DNA of 64,000 nucleotides from Elgaria multicarinata webbii (taxonomy: Eukaryota; Chordata; Lepidosauria; Squamata; Anguidae): contig NC_086192.1 of NCBI RefSeq assembly GCF_023053635.1, forward strand, positions 10,093,001-10,157,000, in the 5' to 3' direction. The notes beneath the pieces are model-generated. The model ran no database searches, was not told the DNA's origin, and was given only the letters and a program-made list of their open reading frames with translations. A program made the position numbers and the translations under genes. Below are positions 37,313-49,300 of this stretch, piece after piece. Positions within the stretch are counted from its first letter, which is position 1. Each line of letters begins with the position of its first letter.

Positions 37313-40300
37313 CTTCTGGCAATATGACATACCTTTTCCTTTAGGGCCATACATAATCTTGAACAAAAGATAAGGCTTAGAGTCTTGCGTGTCTACGAAT
37401 GCTGTCGGATCCAGGGAGTCAAATACAAACGATTCTGGAAGCCGGAAAGAAGAACAAGAGAGAGACAATAACAGTAAAAGTAAGACTCTAAAATTATTTT
37501 AATTTGCCTTCTGGGAAACAAGTGTTTTTAGACCAGCTGGGCAGCCAATTTCTGAACGGCTAAACCTTCCCGTGGCTATCATTTTGTGAGAGCACTCGCA
37601 ACGCTCTCCCAAAATTCCAGGCAAAGCAAACAATACTGGGCTAGAGATAGACCAGTAGTTCAGCATAGGATAGGGTGGCTTCTTGTGTTCTAGATTAGCC
37701 TGGTATAACTAAGCCTTCTGTGCTTGCTTCATCAACAGAGCAGTTATTTCTGTCTGCTGCAGTTCAAGGAAAAAAATGTGAAGGCCCCCAAAAAATGGGT
37801 GGGAAAGGGAGCCCACTTTTTTTTAATTGGATTTTCCCATTTTTTCCCAGGGATTTTTAGAAAAAAAATTGAAGGAGGGGTGGTTTTTCCCTGATTTTTT
37901 CTGTTCCCCCCCCCCATTTTTTTCCAGGCCTTCACATCTCCACCCATGCCAGAAACTGACATCCCACTATGCTCAGCTCTGACAATGGACTTTGAGCCTC
38001 CTTTAATGAGCTTCTCATCCTAAATATATCCCACCGACGAAAACTGCAAGCGGTGAAAGATTTCCAGTCGCTCAGTGGGACCGGGACAGGAAAATAAAAA
38101 GAAGAAAAAAAGATATTTTATGTACTGCCTAGTTGTATAACAGCAGTACTCTCTATTGATTTGCAGTATTCTCACAATAAATAGCTTTTGAGCTTTAATT
38201 AAACCTCTCAATTTGTTTCCAGCCATTAGTCAATCTCAGCAGCAACTTATTGTTCTGCACAGTATATTATAAAAGCACAAAGAAATTAGCTCATAATTTA
38301 TTTAGCGGACAGATTTTTCAGGGGATAATTTATTTACTCGGGGCGGAAGTATGGTTTAGAAAGAACTCAGGGCCAACACTGAAAATTGGAGCATGGAACA
38401 CTGAGGTCAACTAATCAATTAGTCTTACCCCCGTGAACTCCCGCACCAAAGGGAATGAGGAGGGCCTTTTCTGCTGTGGCACCCCGGCTATGGAATGAGC
38501 TCCCTAGAGCAGTTCACCTGGCACCTACGTTATTTATTTATTTAAGGATTTTTATGCCGCCATTCAGCCAAAAAAGGCTCCCACAGCGGCTTACAAAAGT
38601 ATTTCGTGACAGTCCCTGCCCACAGGCTTACAATCTAAAAGACATGACACAAAAGGAAAGGGGACTGGGAGGGAGGAGGAGGAGGAGGGGGAAAAGCAAA
38701 GCAAATTCAGGCACTACAATCTTAGTTAATTAAGTAAGTTAATTACGTTGTACTCCTTTCGGCGCCAGGTGAAGACCTTTTTATTTTCCTAGTCTTTTAG
38801 CTCTGCTCTTTTAAATCTGTATTTGAAATCTCTGCAGTGCTACTAAGTTTTATTCTGGTTGTACTTTTATACTATGGTTTTAAGCTTAAATGTTTTTTTT
38901 TTATGCTGTAGCTTGTGGTTTTAATTTCTGTGAACTACCCAGAGCGCTTTGGCTATTGGGCGGAATAGAAATGAAATGAAATAAATAAATAGGAAGGAGG
39001 CCACCGCACTAAGGGCTCTTCTCCTGGTGGACTCCAACCTCACCATAGGTCCATGTAGAACCAACAGGAGCATCTATCTCATCTCTTACCTTCAAGTACT
39101 ATCATAATAAGCACAATTTTAAACATTGCTGTTCATGCATTTTCCTGTAGTTAATTTTGGTTCGTTGCACCGAACTGTGGTGTTTGAATTGACAAACAAC
39201 ACGGGTTTACAGTTGGCTGGCAAACCACAATGGCTTGTAGCTGGTTTGCAAGCCATGGTTAGTACTACCTATTAATTTGGAATATCAGAATTGACAAAAC
39301 AGGATGGTTTGCCACTGGGTGGTAAACCACAATTAGAAAACATGGTTTAAAGATGGATTGTAAACCGCAACTTGATGTGGTGGCTGAATTGACAAACCAT
39401 GGTTACAGCTATCGCTCCTGCTGCGCTGTGGAAGTGACTCAGGAAGGTGAATGCTAATCAGATAAAAAATGAAATCAGATAAGGAACTCTAAACCGGGGC
39501 TTTCCCATTGCACATTTGGAAGCTCCAACCATGGTTTGAGTTCTCAACCATGGCTGGTGCAACACACAGTTTGACCATATCTGAATTGAGCTGTTGTGTG
39601 TTGTTACCTTCAACCAACAGAAGTCCGCAATAAACTAATTCATTTTCATACCACTGAAATGAAAAGAAAATTCTGTTCCATGCAGAGACGCTGTTTTCTC
39701 TTGGGTCTTCTGTAGATGGGAGGAGCTGAAAGCGCTTGTCTTAGAACGCAGCTTTTGGGAGCCACAACACACCGAAACTGTTAACTTCACAGCAGAGGGC
39801 TCAAAATTTTGTAAGATGGCTTCCTTTAGGAAGGGGTGGGGGGAATCACAAAAGGAACAAAACACATTATTAGGGTGAACAAGTCACTTTGCAGATCAAT
39901 TTAATTAATCATGGGGGGGGGGGAGAAGAATGCCACAGGGAGGATGGTCAAGAACTATTTTCCGTTGCCACTGAAATTAGGACCGAAATAATGGATATAA
40001 GTTACAGCTGCCTAGATTTCGGTTAAATATAAGGAAATACTTCCTGATGGCAAGATCTGTACAACTGCAGAACAGTCTACCTATGGAGGTTGTGGGTTCT
40101 CTATCTTTGGAAGTTCTTCAGAAGAGGCTGGACAGCCACCTCCACAGATGGTTTAATTTGTTTTCCTGCACATTGCAGAGGTTTGGACTGGATGATCCTG
40201 GTGGTCCCTTCCACCTTCACAATGCTGTGATTCTAAGTTTCCCAGAATCTACCTGTGGTTGTATTACCAAAAGAGACCAAGTCTGCATTTCATCCTGCTT

Positions 40301-43300
40301 GCATGTAACATACAATCATCACCAAACTAAGGGGAAATTGATATATATATATACAAAGACTGGACAGAAACTGGTGTGACGAGTAGCAATAGAGAAGTCG
40401 CTTTCAAACCATATTTTTGGGAGTCCTTGGGTCCTTTTAGAACAGCCTTCCTCAACCTGGGGCGCTCCAGATGTGTTGGACTACAACTCCCAGAATGCCC
40501 CAGCCTGGCTGGGGCATTCTGGGAGATGCAGTCCAACACATCTGGAGCGCCCCAGGTTGAGGAAGGCTGTTTTAGAAGCTGTCTAGTCTCTGTTTGAAGA
40601 CCCCCAGCAAGAAAGAACCCAGCACCTCTATTATTATTATTATTATTGCTCATTGGTTCCACTGTTGAACTGATCTTACAGTCAAGACAGTTCTCCTAAT
40701 ATTCAACCAAAATCTACCCTCCCTTTAATTTAAGGTTTGCATTGTGTGGCTTCCTGGCTTTGATTTCCCATCCATCTCCCTATCTATCCCCATTCTAAAA
40801 GGTATAAATGCCTCTCCTACGGCTTTAGTTACTGGAAGTAAGAGCGTTAAGTTAAACTATACACGTATTTTTTTTTGTATTTGGGGCCCCGCCCCTTTTG
40901 ACTTTGAGCCTGCCCCCTTTGGTTCGGCCACGCCCATCACCGGCATGTGACTCCCTTCCCCAAGACCCTTTCTGAAATTGAATTAGGTCCTCGAGTTGGA
41001 AGAGATCCGTCCCCCTGGACTTAGTTCCTCCATTCGTCAATCTAGGGCCCACTCCTACAGGATGTTCCCTGGCTACTCGTCATCTCAAAACATACAGCCA
41101 TTAAATAAAAATAAAATATTAAGCTTAAATATAACATTGCAGATAATAAGCAAAGGCTGTGATCTCAACCACTGCAGAGCTTTGCTCAAAGCAGATCATT
41201 TCTGTCGGGACTTCTTATCACACAACCGTTTCCATTTGCTAATTAAAGGTTATTACCATGCCCATATAATTAACGTACGACTTACAGTGTGGGGTGCCTC
41301 AGCCTGAGGAACCGGTAAAACGATCCTCAGTAAAATATCCTTCACTCCGATTGGCGAGATTTTCTCAAAGCCCAAACGCATGTCTCCAAATGCTGTCAAA
41401 AGGAAGGGTCAAAAGTTATCGTTAGCCAATGCAACCAGCGTAGGCATGACTGGCCACTCTAGCAGGGCCCCACCCACAAATGCCCTTGGGGTTACTCATC
41501 CTCTTCACCAGAATTTATTTTGGGGATTGGGTTCGGCACCTTGGACAGCTCCTTTATAGTTCTGTCTGAAACCCAGAATGGATTTATAGCCCCTCCGAAA
41601 TTGAAGACACCAGCCGCCACTGCATTTAACAATAAGGACCCTAGTACCTCTCAGTTAACCCAGTGCCTTTGCGTTATCTGGCCGTAATATTGGAACGTGG
41701 GAGCCACTCTGGGCTGACCCAAGGCATTTTACCGCCGGAGGCAAAGGACAAAAGGTTTCCCCATCTCACCCATTCCACATACAAAAGCGAACTGGACTGG
41801 CAGTTGAATTTTACTTCAACACTGGCGGCAGCGCTGGAAAGTTTGGCGTGACTTACAGCAGAGTTGCTTAAGAACATAAGAACATCAGAAGAGCCCTGAT
41901 GCTGAATCAGACCAAGGGTCCATCTAGTCCAGCACTCTGTTCACATTGGCCGGGGTTGAACAAGCAGGACATGGTGCAACAGCACCCTCCCGCCCATGTT
42001 CCCCAGCAACTGGTGCACACAGGCTTACTGCCTCGAATACTGGAGATAGCACTTCGCCTCCAGGAATTTATCCAACCCCCTTTTAAAGCCATCCAAATGG
42101 GTGGCCATCACTACATCATGTGGTAAAGAGTTCCATAATTTAACTATGCTTTATATTAGAGAAAGCATAGCAACACAGCATATTTTTTTTATTGGAGGAA
42201 ATAAACAGAGCCGGTTTGGAAGAACAACGTAATTAGAAGTGGTTTTCATAGCTTCCCACTGACGTCTGATCCAGCAGTTCCAGGATACATGTTGGAGAGG
42301 ACAAGAAAATGAAGGAACCGTTTTAAGGCATTTCTATGGCACCAGAAATCACGAGGTTTTCTGATGGAGCCCAAAATCTTTATTAAGAGGAAATCTTCTA
42401 ATAAAAACCTTAGGACTCCTACAAAATCCCTCAGGGTCTGATAGAATAAGCTTTTCATAGTATTGGAAAGCTCTCTTAAGATATGCTGGTTATTGTGCTC
42501 CGCAGGGAGAGCTAACCTTCTACACTCTCTTCTTGATGCTTTTCAATATTAGCATCAACCTAGAAAAAAACAGAAGTTACGTACCTTCCGCTGAGCCATG
42601 CCTCAGAGGAGACGGATCCACAAGCGGCCTGCACATGCAAATAGTGCTAATTAGTGGGTTTTCATAATTTAGTTCCTCCTTTCTCAGTGCACAGAGGGAG
42701 GAGGGCAATAAGGAACAATCAGAGCTAAATTCTCATTTTAATTACTTTTGCTCATTAAAGTTATCTTGTAGCCAGGTTAAGGGGGGGGGAGAATCCACCC
42801 CGAAAAACAAAAAGCAGAAGCAACACAGTCAGGCACTTCTATTGAAAAAAAAAACACCATTGCAAAACATACACCTCCAAAGAGTTTCTGCACACAGCAC
42901 AGAAAGGCACGCATAATTTCTCGATATAAAATATTCATTAGAGCTGAAGGATTTAGAATTGCTCTCCTTAATTTATAAGTTCAACGAGAGACGGTTGCGC
43001 GTGGCATTTTCTCAGCGCCGTGAGGAAGGGCTAGCCCAGGGGTGGGGAAGTTCAGGTGAAGGAGTTAAATTTCCCCAGTCGGCCACACCCCCTTCCCTGG
43101 TCCCAATACCTATCCCGGCTTTTGCGCATTCTGCCCACCCCCATTCTAGAAGGTTGAAATCATAGAATCATAGAATAGTAGAGTTGGAAGGGGCCTATAA
43201 GGCCATTGAGTCCAACCCCCCCGGTCAATGCAGGAATCCACCTTGACAGATGGCTTTTCCAGCTGCATCCTGAAGGCCTCTCGTGTGGGAGAGCCCATGA

Positions 43301-46300
43301 CCTCCCTCGGTCATGGGTTCCATTGTCATACCACTCTAACCATCATGAAGTTTTTCCTGATGTCCAGCCAGAATCTGGCTTCCTGTCACTTGGGCCCGCT
43401 ATTCCGTGTCCTGCACTCTGGGAGGATCGAGAAGAGATCCTGGCCCTCCTCTGTGGGACAACCCTTCAAGTATTTGAAGAGTGCTATTATGTCTCTCCTC
43501 CATCTTCTCTTCTCCAAACTAAACTTGCCCAGTTCTTTCAGTCTCTCCTCATAAGGCTTTGTTTCCAGACCCCTGATCAACCTCGTTGCCCTCCTCTGAA
43601 CCCCTTCCAGCTCAACTAAGGCTTAGTTACCGGCAGTAAGAGCTTTGAGCTAAAATATGCTGGAATTTTTGGGCCACGCCCCTTTTGCATTTGGCCCCGC
43701 CCACCACTGCAAAGCGGGGGGGGGCGGGGAGCTTGTCTGAAATAGAATTCGGCCCTCAGGCTGTGAGAGCATCAATACCACTGACTCTAGTCAGCGGTAC
43801 AGTTGGGTAATTTTAGACTCTGGACCTAATGGTCTTACGAGCACGGAAATTTAAAAAAGGTGTGGATTTTGAAAGATCGCTGAAGTTCAGTTTGCATAGA
43901 GTTCCAAAAGTGAATAATTAAGTAAGTGTCATTCCTGACCTCCACTGCTCCGATTGGGATCTTTTCTATATTGTTCGTGAATGGCACACTTTCCCCTTTA
44001 AGGCCCCGATTGGAGCAGTGGGGGGAATGACGCACCTCTGGAAAGCGCATTATTCCCCACCCCACCATGCTAATGGCGGCCTTAAAGGGGAAAATGCATC
44101 ATTCCCAGACATTATAGAAAATGTCAGAAAATCGCCCAACACCCACAATAGAACAAAATCCTGGACAAATCCGGGAAATCCTGACAGTTAGTCACCCTAC
44201 AGTCAGTGCATCTTCTGGTAACACATTCCATACATTAGTTAGGAAAGGAAAGGAACCTCTCGTGCAAGCACTGAGTCATTACTGACTCTTGGAGGGACGC
44301 CAGCTTTTGCTGACGTTTTCTTGGCAGGCCTTATAGCGGGGTGGTTTGCCGTAGCCTTCCCCGGTCGTTATTACCTTTCCCCCAGCTAGCTGGGTACTCA
44401 TTTTACCGACCTCGGGAGGATGGAAGGCTGAGTCGACCCGAGCCAGCTGCCTGAAACCAGCTTCCGCTGGGATCGAACTCAGGCCGTGGGGAGAGTTTCG
44501 GCTGCAGAAACTGCTGCTTTACCACTCTTTCGTTCCTCCTGAATCTACTGCCGACCGATATAGGAAAGCCCTGTTTTTAATATTATGGGATAGGGAGGTT
44601 GACAGGGAGGGGAGTTCTCTCCCTCCACTTTCTCCACAACTTGCGCAATTCAATCAACCCCAATCATGTCCTTCCCACAGGCTTTTGTTTTCCATATAGG
44701 ACTTCGAGACCTGGTGGGTGCAAAGTTGGAGAGGGGCTGGCATATACTTCAGCTGCTTGTATCTTTCAACAAGGCAACCCTCTACCTTTGATTCAGCCTG
44801 TTAAGTCCCGGAATGTCAGCAGGCAAACCCCCTTGCTGCAGGTGAATCCAGGCCCTCTGAATATCGGCTGTGAGAAGATGAGAAGCGCGAGATAGAAAGA
44901 CCTGCGAAAAGGGGGTGGGAGAGAGGGGGGAGGAGGATTTCAACACTCTGCATGATATTAACATTTCACAGATGCAAGGCTGCTTTGTGGCTGGAAACAA
45001 AAGCTTTCATTCCTAAAAGGGGCACTTTAAAAATACGTATTTAAGTGGCTGTCGCTGCTGGTAACTCTTAGTTTAGTTTTTACCTTGGTTTTATTCTGCA
45101 GTTAAACTTTTAAAGCTTTTACGGGTGCAGTCCTATCGATCGCCTTTGGAACTTGGAAGCGTCTGAGATTCCTATGCTTGGCCAGGTGGAAGCCGCAAGG
45201 GCGAGAGGAGAGGGGGAAGCAATCCTTGCCTCCCCCCTTCCTCCGTTCTTTAATTTTTTGTTCGACGGGCTTTTCAGATCATCTAGAGAGGGCATTTAGT
45301 TAAGAGCAGAGACACCACACTGACAACAAAGGTCCGCATAGTTAAAGCAATGGTATTCCCCGTAGTAACCTATGGCTGCGAGAGCTGGACCATAAGGAAA
45401 GCTGAGCGAAGGAAGATAGATGCTTTTGAACTGTGGTGTTGGAGGGAAATTCTGAGAGTGCCTTGGACTGCAAGAAGATCAAATCAGTCCATACTCCAGG
45501 AAATAAAGCCAGACTGCTCACTGGAGGGAATGGTATTAAAGGCAAAACGGAAGTACTTTGGCCACATAATGAGAAGACAGGATACCCTGGAGAAGAGGCT
45601 GATGCTAGGGAAAGTGGAAGGCAAAAGGAAGAGGGGCCGACCAAGGGCAAGGTGGAGGGATGATATTCTGGAGGTGACAGACTTGACCTTAGGGGAGCTA
45701 GGGGTCGCGACAGCCGACAGAAAGCTCTGGCGTGGGCTGGTCCATGAAGTCACGAAGAGTCGGAAGCGACTGAACGAATAAACAACAAGTCATATCCTGG
45801 CCTCCCCTCCCCTCCCCTCCCACTGGAATGCCCCTTTTCACCCCCTCTGAGGTTGAGTTCCAGACCTTGGAGAGGCCCCCCTGGATGTGAGGCCATCTGT
45901 GAGAAGGTGGAAGTCGGGGGTCGGATCTCTGATTCCCCCTTCCAGTGTTGGAGCACTCTCTCCGATCTTAAGAGAGAGAACTTGAACTAACCTATGGTCC
46001 CTGGGATGCTCGCCTAGGGACCATAGGATTGCTCTCTCTCCGTTATGTTTTATCGTGTTGTATCTTAGGGTTTTGATTTCGGTGAACTGCCCAGAGGGCT
46101 TTGTCTAATGGGTGATACAGGAAAGAAATACAAAAATAAGAACGATGAAGGAGTGAACGCACCTCTCGGACGGCTCTGTAGTCGGCGGCGGCCATGAACG
46201 AATCCTTTAACAACAGAAGGATGGAGGCACAGAAATTCTGCATCACCCTCGGGTCCCAGTCTTGCATGAACAGCTGATCCCAGATCAACAGCACGGCTGG

Positions 46301-49300
46301 TAAGCTCAGCACACCAACAAAGCCCTGTGCAAAATAGCAGGGATGAAGGATAGGAGGGCTGGCACTGCCTAATGTGTGATGGCATAGGTGCCGTTGTGTT
46401 TCTGAATCAAAGGCCTGAATTCCATTCCCCAGGAGCCCTCAGAGGCTGCATTCTGGGGGGTGGGCGGGGCCAGAGGCACGAGGGGCGGAGACAAAGGTTA
46501 CCATCCCATTTTAGCTTTAGGGCGCAACCCTAGGCATGTTCCGACAGAGAAAAGTCCCACAATTCCCAGCATTCCCCAGCCTGGCTGGGGAATGCTGGGA
46601 ATTGTAGGACTTTTCTCTGTTGGAACATGCCTAGAAGTTGTGCCCTAAAGCTTACTGCCAGTAACAAATCCTTAAGAGAAGCATTCCAATTGTTTGGAAT
46701 GGAAGGAAAACTGCACAGAAGTGGGGAAATCATCAAGTGATTGCTGGTTGGAGGAAATTGGGAGGGGGCACGGCCTTCCAAAGAACCCCTAAAGAGCTAA
46801 AGTTCAGACCCCTGGCCCTCAGGTTCTGCCCTCGTTTTGCAAGAGCAAAACGATAGGCCCAATGAGGAGACAGCCCCACTGTTGTGTTTCTGTATGAGTC
46901 ACTGTTCTGGGCGCATTTCCTCTGAAGGCAGGTAACTCTGCTGGGTCTCTACTTGTGCACCAAGACGTCAAGGCAGGATGGAATCGCATCATCGTAGCAG
47001 AGGTTGACTGGAAGGGGTAAAGCCAAAGCAATTAATCATGCAGAGACACACTGGGCAGCCTCTTCTGAGGGCAGGTAGTTCTGCTGCAACTCCACCTCAC
47101 TGTCCAATCACATTCAATGCAGAGTCACGGGCAGGATTCCCTGGACCAAACGTAGGCCGATTGGAGGGAGGCGAGGCCAGAGGGAGGAATCACGCAGAGA
47201 CGCAGCAGGCAGCCTCCTCCCCGTGTGAATTATTCTGCTGTGCCTACGCATGGGCAGCAACTGGCCCGACCCAATCGCGCGCCCAATGCTGAGATGCCAC
47301 AGAACCAGCCGCCCCCTAGCAGAGTAGAGTAAGGTAAGGCCAGGGCATCAAATCACAAGCAGAGGCACAGTGAGAAGCCTCGTTCTGTGGGCAGCGCTGT
47401 ACGGATCGCAGGAGCCTTGCATTAGCTGATCCAGTCATTTCTCCTGGCACACGTCAGCAGCGTTCTCATGGCACCCTGGGAAATGTTGTCCTAGAATGCG
47501 ACCCCCTGAATCCTTTGCAGGCTAGCCAACCTGGGAAGAGAGCTGGGCGGGCGGGCGGGCAGGCTTTTCTTCCTCTCTGTAACGCCAGATGGGGGAAGCG
47601 AGTTTGAAATCCGCTGAGGTCACATTTGAGATAGTCAGGTGTCAATGAGGGCGCCCCCTTGTGGCTCTAAGCTGCCACAGCACACTCACTTCAGAGAAGT
47701 TTAGGAACATTGCTATGTGAAGTATTGGGTGGGGGGTGGATTCAACCTGGTGCCCTCCAGGTGTGTTGGAATACAGTTCCTATCATTCCCCAGCCAGCAT
47801 GGGCATTCTGAAACATAATTGGAACCCCCTGGAAATGTTTTCAGCTGCAAAGGGCAGTCCAGAGAACACATTATATTTGGCATGTCTTCACTGAAACTAA
47901 AAACAGATTACGGCATTTTTATGTCTTTTATTTCTTTACCTCCCCCATCCACTTCCTGAGGAAGATGACAGGGCTGGCCAGCAGCTCCTTGGTCACGTTC
48001 AGCCACGGCTGGAATTCGTTTTCAAATGCACCACCGATTCCTTGCGCTCCACCTTTTTCCTGAAGCATCAGCTCCACCAAGAAATCCTGAAGACGAAAAG
48101 AAGGTGGCATTTTGGCAGAATATACAGGCCATAAAGTAGAAGAGAGAGAGGGGGTATAATAGGAAAAATGTGGGCGTGATTGATGTGTGTGAATGGGGGA
48201 AGCGTGTTAGTGGATGCATGTGAATGAGGGGGGTATGTTTACCAGGCTGCTGACCATGCCTCTTCCAGGTTAAGGGAGCACACAGAGGGCTTCTTTAAAG
48301 GAGTGATTTACAGCTTACTCGTGACTGGCCAGTCACGGAAGTTTGCAGGTCATTTTGATGACGTCGTGAGCCTCTTGTCCTTCTCCTGGTTATTCCGTTT
48401 TTTAAAAAAACACTTAGATATCCTGATTCTTCTGAGATATCTTGGGATTTCCAACCGTGTGCAGCCCAAGTTGCACTATAAAACACCCACTAGAGGGCAC
48501 TGTCCCATTCAAGTATCTGAGCAGGGAAGTTTTCAATTACAGGCCATGGGGTCGCCCCTCTCCTCCCATGAAATTCAGCTCATTACAATTGTGAAAGAGA
48601 ATCAGGAAGCAAAGCCCCGGTAAGCAAACACAATTTCCCTTTAATCTAAAGAAGCCCAGAGAGGGCCATGTCTCAGGGCCCCATCTGCCTGGTCACCCCT
48701 GACTCCCCACCACCACACACACAAACAGACCACAGAGCCTACTCTCCGCAAGGGATATCTGTCAAGCCAGAACATACTTTAGGGTCAACGGTGATATTCT
48801 TTTTGAAAGCCTGTTGAAGGTGAGCAAAGAACTCAGCGTCTTCTCTCTCCAGAAGGCTCATCACTGCCTCAGCCATGGCCAAAACCTTTGCCCAGGTTGG
48901 AAACAGCTTCCCGTGTAAGGAATGCAGGTACATGGCTAATTCGTAAGGGTGTTCTGCTAAAATTAAAATCAAACCATCAGGCTTACATTTCAGAGAGGCG
49001 CTGCGCTTTCTGCGTCCTGACTCATTAAAAACCACCAAGTGGATGGATCCTCCATCATTATCATCAGCATCTAAATCAGGCTTCCTCAACCTGGGGCGCT
49101 CCAGATGTGTTGGACTGCATCTCCCAGGCTGGGGCATTCTGGGAGTTGTAGTCCAACACATCTGGAGCGCCCCAGGTTGAGGAAGGCTGATCTAAATGAT
49201 CTCGCCAGCATCTGTATTTGTGTATTATCTAGCTGCTCTGGCCTCCAAACACAGTGTATGCTACAGATATACAGGCCGGGCCAGTCTGTCTCAGTTGCCT

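Noticed and set aside
45350-45781. Host gene of 143 codons
   Set aside because: The peptide is the C-terminus of the RTE-BovB LINE ORF.
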